Source: Nitrospira sp.
GTDB taxonomy: Bacteria; Nitrospirota; Nitrospiria; Nitrospirales; Nitrospiraceae
Direction of reading: 5' to 3'
Assembly (NCBI GenBank): GCA_025360665.1
Contig: JANYBU010000423.1
Span: 1 to 17,744 of the forward strand
Length of the DNA stretch: 17,744 nucleotides
Below the pieces are notes generated by a model, which saw only the letters and a program-made list of their open reading frames with translations, ran no database searches and was not told where the DNA came from. The translations under genes and the position numbers were made by a program. Shown here piece by piece: positions 1 through 6,685 of this stretch; within the stretch, counting starts at the first letter, position 1, and every line of letters begins with the position of its first letter.

Positions 1-1
1 T

Positions 2-472
2 GGAGGACCGGAGGGCGCACGTCCGAACGATGAGCGTATCCTGCCGTTGGTGTTGGGGTTGCTCTATGCCCCCTCCTTCGCCGCCTTGCTCAGCAGTGAA
101 ACCTACGGAGGAGCGGCCTATTGGCCTCTGTGGGCACTGCCATGGCTGTTGATTCTGGGTGGCTATTTCTACTTGCGCTATTGGGGAGCGGGGGAAACGG
201 TTCTGCGAGCAGCCCGACTTCAACGAGCCGAGCGCTATGCCCGCGCGTTGAAACAAATCGGCCGGGAAGCCTCCCATGATTTCTGCAAGCGGTTGACCTT
301 CATGACGCTGATCGCAAGCCTGGTCTTTGCTCTCTGTCTCCCTATCCTCTTGACAGACTTTTACCGCGCCACCTTCAAGTTCTTCTGCGTCGTATACGGG
401 TTTCTGCTGGTAGTCCACCTCGTGCGTATTTCCATTGCGCAAAACATTTCCATCGCCCGCGCAAACGACTGA
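2..472 (+). CDS. Membrane protein of unknown function, 5' end outside window
   Basis: The reading frame is open to the left edge with no stop, so the start lies outside the window. A TTG at 47 is possible but has no convincing ribosome binding site. About 157 codons are visible. There are four hydrophobic segments: one near the visible N-terminus (LPLVLGLLYAPSFAALL), a Trp/Leu-rich one (YWPLWALPWLLILGGYF), and two near the C-terminus (FMTLIASLVFALCLPILL and FFCVVYGFLLVVHLV). An Arg-rich stretch between the second and third is probably cytoplasmic. I do not recognise the family. It converges with the protease gene on the other strand, about 50 bases away. That a real membrane protein gene ends here is fairly sure; its function is unknown. 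Confidence 0.6.
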   Translation, partial: GGPEGARPNDERILPLVLGLLYAPSFAALLSSETYGGAAYWPLWALPWLLILGGYFYLRYWGAGETVLRAARLQRAERYARALKQIGREASHDFCKRLTFMTLIASLVFALCLPILLTDFYRATFKFFCVVYGFLLVVHLVRISIAQNISIARAND

Positions 473-522
473 TCGTAAGGCGTGACGGGGAACACACCTT
501 CAATCTCCTGACGCGTTCCCTC

Positions 523-550
523 TCACCTTTCACGTCTTACGTTTGACGCT
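523..550 (+). repeat. Degenerate 7-bp tandem array, locus A
   Basis: Four successive 7-mers, TCACCTT, TCACGTC, TTACGTT and TGACGCT, keep the pattern T-N-A-C in register. They overlap the stop and last codons of the protease gene. The same pattern in the same orientation recurs at 3527-3547, 3565-3585 and 4537-4564. Confidence 0.5.
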
Positions 551-1695
551 CTGTGCAGCTGTAGGAAATGCGCGACGGCCGATCGGGTGACAAGACCTAC
601 GATTTCTTCATTCTCCATCACCAGAAGACGATCCCATCCACTTTGGACCATGCGTTCCATCGCCTGCATGACGGACCAGTCTGGAGGGATACAGAAGGCC
701 GGCGACGCCGGACGCATGACCTCGCGAACGCGACGCCACGGCCAGAGCGCTGTGGGAAGCGCTTGCACGTCTCGCACTGTGACCACCCCGAGAACCTGCC
801 CCTCCTCGCATACTGGAAACCCACCGAATCCATGCGTGACAAAGTATTGGTCGACCGCGTCCTGCACGCTCATATCCGGTAGCAGGGTCACGACGCGGTG
901 GACCATGACCTGGCGAACCGTCACCGATGCCAACGAAGTCTGCAGAGCAGCTTGCCGTCTGCTTTTCAGGGCCGCCGAAAAGATGAATGCGCCGAGAAAG
1001 ATGAGCCAGCCCCCGTTCGTCGCGAGGGAATCTCCCAGGGCACCGGACCAGGCCCCCACCATCAAGACCGCACCGATCAACCCAAGAGCCACACCGAATC
1101 CTATTCCCACGAGCGCGGCCTGGCTGGTGGCTCGATTGAAATCCTTGTTCCAGGCCCACAGTCCAGCCCGTAAGACACGTCCGCCATCTAACGGAAACCC
1201 CGGGATTAGATTAAATAGTCCGAGCTGCACATTTACCATGCCGAGCAAGCTCCCGAGGACGACGAGTCCTTGAATCCCGGATCCCGCGAACAATGATTCC
1301 ACTGCCATGGCTCCGCCCAGACAACCAGCTCCCAGGATCAAACTCACGAGCGGTCCTGCGATCGCGATCAAGAACTCGGCCCGCGGACTGGGCGGTTCCT
1401 TGCCCATGTGCGCCATCCCCCCAAAAATGAACAACGTGATCCGACTGATAGGGATCTGGTAGCGCAGCGCCACATAGGAATGTCCCAATTCATGGAGTAG
1501 GACGGAGAGGAACAATAACAGAGCGGTAATGCCACCCATGCCCCAATAGCGTGGAGCCGATAGACCAGGCAATGTCTCCGGCAAATAGCCCGTCGCCACT
1601 GACCAGGTCACAAAGAAGAACACCGCAAACCAGGAGGCATGCACATGGATCGGGATGCCGAGCGCACGGCCGATTCTCCAATTGGGCAAAGACAT
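523..1695 (-). CDS. Site-2 protease family (M50) membrane metalloprotease with C-terminal CBS pair
   Basis: Zinc-dependent intramembrane protease of the S2P/SpoIVFB group with regulatory CBS domains. The zinc motif HELGH is at about residues 68-72 in a hydrophobic segment, and the second motif NLIPGFPLDGG, with the third ligand Asp, is near residues 162-172. Several more membrane segments follow. From about residue 255 to the end there are two CBS repeats (VRQVMVHRVVTLLPDMSV and VREVMRPASPAFCIPPDW), which in related proteins bind adenine nucleotides and adjust activity. I chose the ATG at 1695 because the conserved N-terminus of this family begins MSLPNWRIGRALGIP and GGTGA lies four bases upstream. 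The frame could start at 1770, but that start has no ribosome binding site and would overlap the divergent gene. The substrate is not evident. The last codons lie within a 7-bp repeat array. Confidence 0.9.
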   Translation of the reverse strand: MSLPNWRIGRALGIPIHVHASWFAVFFFVTWSVATGYLPETLPGLSAPRYWGMGGITALLLFLSVLLHELGHSYVALRYQIPISRITLFIFGGMAHMGKEPPSPRAEFLIAIAGPLVSLILGAGCLGGAMAVESLFAGSGIQGLVVLGSLLGMVNVQLGLFNLIPGFPLDGGRVLRAGLWAWNKDFNRATSQAALVGIGFGVALGLIGAVLMVGAWSGALGDSLATNGGWLIFLGAFIFSAALKSRRQAALQTSLASVTVRQVMVHRVVTLLPDMSVQDAVDQYFVTHGFGGFPVCEEGQVLGVVTVRDVQALPTALWPWRRVREVMRPASPAFCIPPDWSVMQAMERMVQSGWDRLLVMENEEIVGLVTRSAVAHFLQLHRASNVRRER

Positions 1696-1755
1696 GCATT
1701 CACCGTAACAGTGGGGGAATTCGAGCGTCAACTCGGCTTGGCTATCTGGATCGGG

Positions 1756-1761
1756 TATACT
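1756..1761 (+). promoter_or_regulatory. Candidate -10 element for a leaderless deacetylase transcript
   Basis: TATACT matches the sigma-70 -10 consensus in five of six bases. It ends seven bases before the ATG at 1769, so transcription would begin at or next to the start codon. No Shine-Dalgarno sequence precedes that ATG. The upstream -35 match is weak. This is inferred from sequence alone. Confidence 0.35.
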
Positions 1762-1768
1762 AGTTACC

Positions 1769-2482
1769 ATGCGACCGCGCTATCTGCCAAGGATACTGTG
1801 CCTGGCCCTCACGATGCTGCTTGCCCCAGCGATGCCTCCCTTCACGCAGGCCCAAGTGATCAAGTCAGGCCCGCCCTCTTGTCCCGGAGTCGCGCTGACG
1901 TTCGACCTCTGCCCGGTACGTAAAGGAGCGGGCTACGATCAGGCACTGATCGACTATTTGATTGAGCAGAAGATCCCCGCCACCTTTTTCATGTCCGGGA
2001 AATGGATGACGAAACACGATCAGCAAGTACGGGCCCTCCTCCAGATCCCGTTCTTTGAAGTCGGCACCCATGGGGAAGTCCATGCCCATTTGCCGCTCCA
2101 TTCGGCAGACGAGCAGAAACAAGAAATTCTCGGACCAGTTCGTCTCCTCAAAACCAAGTACAGTCATGACGCGACGTTGTTTCGCCCTCCCTATGGGGAG
2201 TTCAACGACGACACCGTCAACGTGGCTCGCGCCCTCGGCCTCCAGTTTATTCTCTGGAATGTCGTGTCCGGCGATCCCGACCCGACGCTCACGGCGAGCC
2301 GGATCGAAGACCGACTGAAGCAGCTCGTCCGGAAGGGCAGTGTCATCGTGATGCATGCCAACGGGAAAGGCAAACATACGCACGAGGTCGTGCAAGACCT
2401 GCATCAGCAGCTCTTGCCCCAGCGGAACCTTACCCCGATGACCATGAGTGATCTTTTAATCTGTAACCAGGCAGCCCCATGA
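1769..2482 (+). CDS. Exported polysaccharide deacetylase (NodB/CE4 family)
   Basis: A 237-residue protein with an N-terminal signal sequence (basic MRPRYLPR, hydrophobic core, likely cleavage after TQA near residue 28), so periplasmic or surface-acting. CE4 motifs in order: TFDLCP at residues 44-49 with the catalytic-base Asp46, H101-x3-H105 as metal ligands in THGEVHAH, RPPYG at 139-143, and a late His in IVMHANG. The canonical TFDDG second Asp, normally a metal ligand, is Leu47, so this is a variant subfamily. The likely role is removal of acetyl groups from N-acetylated cell-wall or exopolysaccharide sugars; the substrate is unknown. It overlaps the downstream acetyltransferase gene by ATGA, so the two are probably co-translated. 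The start at 1769 has no ribosome binding site but sits just after a good -10 box. Confidence 0.88.
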   Translation: MRPRYLPRILCLALTMLLAPAMPPFTQAQVIKSGPPSCPGVALTFDLCPVRKGAGYDQALIDYLIEQKIPATFFMSGKWMTKHDQQVRALLQIPFFEVGTHGEVHAHLPLHSADEQKQEILGPVRLLKTKYSHDATLFRPPYGEFNDDTVNVARALGLQFILWNVVSGDPDPTLTASRIEDRLKQLVRKGSVIVMHANGKGKHTHEVVQDLHQQLLPQRNLTPMTMSDLLICNQAAP

Positions 2483-2952
2483 CCGATCCGATCGTTCGGC
2501 CCATGACGATTGAGGATCGAGCAGCTGTCATGGAATTGCTCGCCGACTCCGACCCGTGGAAACGGCTGGGCTACCAAGCCCATGACTGGGACAGCTATTT
2601 CACACCGCTCCCACAGGGACGTGACAGCTACGTCGTGGTCCAGAACGGCAGAGTCGCCGGCATCGCGGTCGTTCGTCAGAAGTTCTTGCTCGGCGACTAT
2701 ATAGAACTGCTTGGAGTAGCGGACTGGGCGAGAGGCAAGGGGCTAGGGGGATGGGTGCTCGCCCACGTCGAAGCGGCGGTCTTCGCAAGGGCGAAGAACC
2801 TGTTCGCCTGCGTATCGGACTTCAACGACCAAGCTCGGCACTTTTACAAGAAGCAGGGCTACCAGGAGATCGGCCCCATGCCGAACTTTTTAATTCCAGG
2901 GGCGTCTGAGATTCTCTTACGCAAGACGGTCGGACCGGCAAGGAAGAGCTAA
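2479..2952 (+). CDS. GNAT-family N-acetyltransferase
   Basis: A 157-residue single-domain protein with the GNAT fold. The acetyl-CoA pyrophosphate loop is visible as ARGKGLGG followed by WVLAHVEA. The typical late beta-strand/helix, LFACVSDFNDQARHFYKKQGYQEIG, is near residues 112-136. The substrate cannot be deduced; related proteins acetylate amino groups of small molecules or protein N-termini. Its ATG overlaps the TGA of the deacetylase gene, which implies translational coupling, although an acetyltransferase and a deacetylase need not share a substrate. Confidence 0.85.
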   Translation: MTDPIVRPMTIEDRAAVMELLADSDPWKRLGYQAHDWDSYFTPLPQGRDSYVVVQNGRVAGIAVVRQKFLLGDYIELLGVADWARGKGLGGWVLAHVEAAVFARAKNLFACVSDFNDQARHFYKKQGYQEIGPMPNFLIPGASEILLRKTVGPARKS

Positions 2953-3047
2953 TGGCGTATGGCATGACCAAATGCCAAACAGGTCTCATTCCCTTCCGGC
3001 CATAGACCATACGCTACCGGCGATACGCTCGTATCAGGAGACGAGTC

Positions 3048-3446
3048 ATGCGAGTCAAAAAGCTTCTCCACACCCGCATGCGGGTCAGCGATATGGACCA
3101 GACGGTCAACTTCTACACCAACGTCCTTGGGTTAGAGGTCCTGGAGCGGAAGGTCTCGCCACGCGGCTCTCATCTGGCTTTTCTCAAGGTGCCCAATAGC
3201 GAGGAACTGATCGAACTCTGCAGCTTCCCGCCAAGTGGCCCAGTGACAGTGCAGGAAGACCTGGTTCATCTAGCCTTTCAAGTCGACAACATGGACGAGA
3301 CCATCACGACCCTCACCGCAAAGGGAATCGTGATCACGGACGGGCCGACCACAACTTCTTCCGGCAGCCGCTTCATTTTCATCGATGCCCCGGACGGTTA
3401 CGAAGTCGAACTCATCGAACGCCCGCCTGGCGTAAAGATCGTCTAG
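3048..3446 (+). CDS. gloA: Glyoxalase I-like VOC metalloenzyme
   Basis: A 132-residue vicinal-oxygen-chelate protein, the usual length for a bacterial lactoylglutathione lyase. The four metal ligands fall at the expected places: His8 in LLHTRMRV, Glu56 in EELIEL, His74 in DLVHLAF and Glu121 in GYEVELIE. E. coli GloA uses residues 5, 56, 74 and 122. GloA converts the hemithioacetal of methylglyoxal and glutathione to S-lactoylglutathione. Whether this organism uses glutathione or another thiol is not shown here. The ATG at 3048 is preceded by AGGAGA at good spacing. Other VOC functions cannot be excluded, but the ligand set fits GloA well. Confidence 0.8.
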   Translation: MRVKKLLHTRMRVSDMDQTVNFYTNVLGLEVLERKVSPRGSHLAFLKVPNSEELIELCSFPPSGPVTVQEDLVHLAFQVDNMDETITTLTAKGIVITDGPTTTSSGSRFIFIDAPDGYEVELIERPPGVKIV

Positions 3447-3526
3447 CCCAAAGTCATCGGTCAATGGTCTTTGATCATGGTGAGCCAGTAAAAGCTCCCA
3501 GCGTTTTCTTTTTCTCGAATGACTAT

Positions 3527-3547
3527 TGACCAGTGACCAGTGACCAA
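3527..3547 (+). repeat. 7-bp tandem array, locus B (TGACCAG x3)
   Basis: Two exact TGACCAG units are followed by TGACCAA in the spacer between the glyoxalase gene and dapF. The pattern T-S-A-C-S-N-N is shared with the other heptamer loci in this window. Confidence 0.55.
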
Positions 3548-3564
3548 GTATTGTTCCCACCGTT

Positions 3565-3585
3565 TCACGCGTCACGAGCGACGAG
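3565..3585 (+). repeat. 7-bp tandem array, locus B'
   Basis: TCACGCG, TCACGAG and CGACGAG follow one another in register, 17 bases after the TGACCAG array and just before the dapF ribosome binding site. It is a degenerate member of the same heptamer family. Confidence 0.4.
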
Positions 3586-3605
3586 ATACCAGAAGGAGAC
3601 CGATA

Positions 3606-4478
3606 ATGAAGAACGGGTTCTTCCGCGGGCATGGGCTGGGAAATGACTACATTGTGATGGCCCCCAAAGAGCTGTCGTTCACGCTCACCCCATCAAGAAT
3701 CAAAGCTATCTGTGATCGCAACTGGGGCCTCGGCAGCGATGGGATCCTTGCGCTGGTCCCGTCAAAGAAAGCGGACTTCGGCCTGCGTATCTTCAACCCT
3801 GATGGCAGCGAGGCGGAAAAATCAGGCAACGGCTTGCGCATCTTTGCCCGCTATCTCCACGCAACCGGCAAGACGAAAAAGACGCACTTCACCGTCGAGA
3901 CCAAAGGCGGGCTGGTAACGATTGCGCTACATGTGGACCGGCATGGGGATGCGAGCGCCGTCACCGTCGAAATGGGCCGGGCCACGTTCCAACCAGCTTC
4001 ACTCCCCTGTACCCTCACGACCAGCGAACTGATCGAACAGCCGATCAACGCCGCAGGCCGATCCCTCACTTTCACCGGGGTAAGCGTCGGCAACCCCCAC
4101 TGTGTCGTCTTCAAACCAGCCGGGCAATCCTGGTCGCGAGAGGAGCTCCTGAAATTGGGGCCCGCATTAGAGAACCATTCCCTCTTCCCGAAGCGAACGA
4201 ATGTGCAACTCGCCGTGCCGACTGGCCCGAAAGAACTCTTCATCCTGATCTGGGAGCGCGGGGCCGGCGAAACCCAGGCCTCCGGGTCCTCCTCCTGCGC
4301 CGCTGCGAGTGCGGCTGTACGGCTTGGGCTGGTGAAGAGCCCTGTCACGGTGAAGATGCCCGGGGGCCAGCTCAACATCGAGGTCGCCGCGGACTTCAGT
4401 ATCACCATGAAGGGCCCAGTCGCGGAAGTGGCCCGCGGCACGCTGAGCCCCTCGTTCGTAAGATCGCTCAAACCGTAG
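3606..4478 (+). CDS. dapF: Diaminopimelate epimerase family protein with both catalytic Cys replaced by Ser
   Basis: A 290-residue protein of DapF length and architecture. DapF interconverts LL- and meso-diaminopimelate for lysine and peptidoglycan synthesis, using two cysteines as acid/base pair. The first signature reads NPDGSEAEKSGNGLR, with Ser73 exactly where the catalytic Cys73 of Haemophilus DapF lies. The second reads ERGAGETQASGSSSCAAA, with Ser226 where the second catalytic Cys is expected. All surrounding binding residues (the N-terminal GLGNDY, GNPH near 162-165, ERGAGET) are kept. I chose ATG 3606 because AGGAGA precedes it at proper spacing and the family starts M-x-F-x-K/R-x-HGLGND; the frame stays open up to 3540. 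It lies between the glyoxalase gene and uvrC. It may be a serine-based epimerase, a racemase of another substrate, or an inactive paralogue. Confidence 0.85.
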   Translation: MKNGFFRGHGLGNDYIVMAPKELSFTLTPSRIKAICDRNWGLGSDGILALVPSKKADFGLRIFNPDGSEAEKSGNGLRIFARYLHATGKTKKTHFTVETKGGLVTIALHVDRHGDASAVTVEMGRATFQPASLPCTLTTSELIEQPINAAGRSLTFTGVSVGNPHCVVFKPAGQSWSREELLKLGPALENHSLFPKRTNVQLAVPTGPKELFILIWERGAGETQASGSSSCAAASAAVRLGLVKSPVTVKMPGGQLNIEVAADFSITMKGPVAEVARGTLSPSFVRSLKP

Positions 4479-4536
4479 CGTCAGTCATACGTCAATCAGG
4501 AAGAAAGATGCAGGGGTTTCCTGCTATTCTTACGGC

Positions 4537-4564
4537 TGACGGGTGACGCATGACGCATGACGTT
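4537..4564 (+). repeat. 7-bp tandem array, locus C, running into the uvrC start
   Basis: TGACGGG, then TGACGCA twice, then TGACGTT, all in exact 7-bp register. The array supplies the uvrC ribosome binding site (GGTGA) and its ATG, and the last unit is coding. It is the same family as the arrays near 523, 3527 and 3565. Confidence 0.6.
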
Positions 4565-6373
4565 CTCCAATCCAAGCTTGACCACTTACCCGATCAGCCG
4601 GGGGTCTATCTATTCAGGGACGAGCAGGGCGAATTGCTTTACATCGGGAAGGCCGCAGTCCTGTCCAACCGCGTGCGGTCCTACTTTCAAAAAGGAACTG
4701 ACCACTCCCCGAAAAACACCGTCCTGGTCAGCCACATCGCAGACCTCGAAACGATCGTCACCCGCTCAGAACTCGAAGCACTCATCCTTGAAAGCAATCT
4801 GATCAAGCGACATCGGCCCCGGTTCAACGTGGTCTTACGGGACGACAAGCAATACCCCTATCTTCGACTACCGATCAAAGAGGACTTCCCGCGCCTCTCC
4901 ATCGTACGCCGCGTGCAACAAGACGGCGCACTCTACTATGGTCCTTACACGCCGGCAGGCGCCTTGCGGGAGTCATTGAAAGTCATCAAGAAAGCCTTCC
5001 CCTTGGCCACTTGCACGATCGAGATCGACGGCAAGGCGGAGCGAGCCTGTCTCGAATTCGAAATCAAACGGTGCATGGCTCCCTGCACAGGCAATCAATC
5101 GAAAGAGGACTACCGCCACATCGTTGAACAGGTGCGCCAGTTTCTCGAAGGGCGCGACCATGAATTGCTGGACGACTTACGTACCCAGATGGAAGCGGCA
5201 GCAGAGCGTGAGGAATACGAGGAGGCAGTGCGCTTGCGCGATCGGCTCTTCAACATCGAACGCACGCTTGAGAAACAGCGCATTACCCAAACAACGACGA
5301 CTGACCAAGACGTGATTGGCCTGGCGCGGCAAGGCTCGGCGGTCGATCTCCAGATCCTCTTCGTGCGCGGCGGGCTCTTGATCGGACGCAAAGACTTCTT
5401 TTGGCCTCATTCTGCCGATGCCGGTGACGAGGAACTCGTTCGGTCTGCCATAGAGCAGTTCTACAACAAAGACGGTCAGCCGCCCAAAGAGCTGCTCATT
5501 CCCACCAACCTCGACGACGTCACGGTAATCGAAGAGTGGCTATCAGGCAAGCGCGGGAACGCCGTCCGCGTTGTGGCGCCCGAGCGGGGTGTCAAGCACC
5601 AATTGCTTCTCCTGGCGGAAGAGAATGCCGGTGCCGCCGTCGCCAATCACCTGCGAGACGAAGAAATCGGACGGCAAGCGGTTGAAGAACTGAAGCGGCT
5701 CGTACGACTGGACATCGTGCCTCGGCGCATTGAAGGATTCGACATTTCGAACACCATGGGCAACCAGTCCGTGGCGTCTATGGTCGTATGGGAAGACGGC
5801 CAGATGAAGAAATCCGACTACCGCCGGTTCAAGATTCAAACTGTAACCGGAGCCAATGATTTCGCCAGCATGCAGGAAGTCGTTACGCGGCGGTATGGAG
5901 ACAGCGAGAATCTCGCGCGCCCGGATCTCATCCTCATCGATGGCGGATTGGGCCAGCTCGCCGCAGCTATGGAAGGGCTAAGACAGGTCGGCCATCAGAA
6001 CCTGGCAATTATTGGACTGGCCAAGGCTCGCGGCGAGAAGGAAGAGCGGATTTTTCTGCCCGGTCGAAAAAATCCCGTTGTGCTTCGCGGGAATTCCCCG
6101 GCCACCCATCTTGTGCAACGCATTCGTGACGAGGCCCATCGATTTGCAGTTACCTTCCATCGCAAGCTGCGTGGCAAAGCCCTGATGGCCTCTCCACTCG
6201 ATCAGATAATCGGTATCGGCGAGATCAAACGGGCCCGCCTGCTCAAACAGTATGGCAACCTGGCGAACCTCGCTGCCGCCACAGATAATGAATTGACGGA
6301 AGCCGGCCTTGATGCGAAGACTGTTGCGGAGATGCGGAAAGCCCTCTCGAAAACGACTCCATCTCGCAGTTGA
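4550..6373 (+). CDS. uvrC: Excinuclease ABC subunit C
   Basis: A 607-residue UvrC, full length. It makes both incisions around a DNA lesion in UvrABC nucleotide excision repair. Domains in order: GIY-YIG nuclease at residues 15-95 (PGVYLF and LLYIGKA, with the Glu in LEALILESNLIK), the Cys-rich part (CTIEIDGKAERACLEFEIKRC, split here at CLEFEIKRC), the UVR helix pair for UvrB contact near 205-245 (EREEYEEAVRLRDRL), the RNase-H-like endonuclease half with GFDISN near residue 399 and LILIDGG near 465, and two C-terminal helix-hairpin-helix motifs from about 555. The ATG at 4550 is preceded by GGGTGA four bases away. It converges with the FadL-type gene; a hairpin-rich repeat lies between them. 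Confidence 0.96.
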   Translation: MTHDVLQSKLDHLPDQPGVYLFRDEQGELLYIGKAAVLSNRVRSYFQKGTDHSPKNTVLVSHIADLETIVTRSELEALILESNLIKRHRPRFNVVLRDDKQYPYLRLPIKEDFPRLSIVRRVQQDGALYYGPYTPAGALRESLKVIKKAFPLATCTIEIDGKAERACLEFEIKRCMAPCTGNQSKEDYRHIVEQVRQFLEGRDHELLDDLRTQMEAAAEREEYEEAVRLRDRLFNIERTLEKQRITQTTTTDQDVIGLARQGSAVDLQILFVRGGLLIGRKDFFWPHSADAGDEELVRSAIEQFYNKDGQPPKELLIPTNLDDVTVIEEWLSGKRGNAVRVVAPERGVKHQLLLLAEENAGAAVANHLRDEEIGRQAVEELKRLVRLDIVPRRIEGFDISNTMGNQSVASMVVWEDGQMKKSDYRRFKIQTVTGANDFASMQEVVTRRYGDSENLARPDLILIDGGLGQLAAAMEGLRQVGHQNLAIIGLAKARGEKEERIFLPGRKNPVVLRGNSPATHLVQRIRDEAHRFAVTFHRKLRGKALMASPLDQIIGIGEIKRARLLKQYGNLANLAAATDNELTEAGLDAKTVAEMRKALSKTTPSRS

Positions 6374-6559
6374 GCAGGGTCATCATTCGCGAACAAAACT
6401 CCGTAAACAAACAGGGCATTGCGTAAATCCATATCGAGCACGATGTTGGCGCAGGTTGTCTGGATTGGCGAGCGATGTCCTGGCAGGATGCGGAAGAACC
6501 ATGTAGGGATGTCAGAGCGTCGATGGTCCGGATGTGTGGCACAACAGAGAAATATTTCC
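6374..6559. other. Gene-free spacer downstream of uvrC
   Basis: I see no supported gene here. A minus-strand frame crosses it, but it runs into the uvrC coding sequence and begins inside the adjacent repeat, so it is treated as a shadow. The spacer may hold degenerate coding sequence, but nothing recognisable. Together with the following repeat it makes up the 311-base gap between uvrC and the FadL-type gene. Confidence 0.4.
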
Positions 6560-6685
6560 GCAGGATGCTCAAAAAGGCCGTTCATCAAGGCCGCAGCGAG
6601 TGAAGGGCCGAGGCGTACCCTCTGGGGTACGTTGAGGGTCTGAACAATGCGAGAACGCTGCTGGCGGACTTTTTCAGCATCCTGC
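6560..6685. repeat. 126-bp element with 17-bp terminal inverted repeats and an inner hairpin
   Basis: The left end is GCAGGATGCTCAAAAAG (6560-6576); the right end (6669-6685) is its reverse complement with a single mismatch. Inside, CGTACCC and GGGTACG form a seven-base stem with a four-base loop at about 6614-6631. It has no coding capacity and sits between two convergent genes, its last base being the last base of the FadL-type stop codon. It could act as a bidirectional terminator. I recall very similar sequences recurring in Nitrospira genomes; that is memory and was not checked. Confidence 0.75.

Noticed and set aside
587..1273. Long plus-strand frames opposite the site-2 protease gene
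   Set aside because: They are antisense shadows of a GC-rich coding region with a clear protein family on the other strand.
2955..3015. GCGTATGG and CCATACGC as an inverted repeat between the acetyltransferase and glyoxalase genes
   Set aside because: Only eight bases long, with roughly 45 bases between the arms; chance is likely.
6202..6588. Minus-strand open frame of 128 codons beginning MMNGLFEHPAEIF
   Set aside because: It starts within the inverted-repeat element and ends inside uvrC on the other strand; no motif or ribosome binding site supports it.
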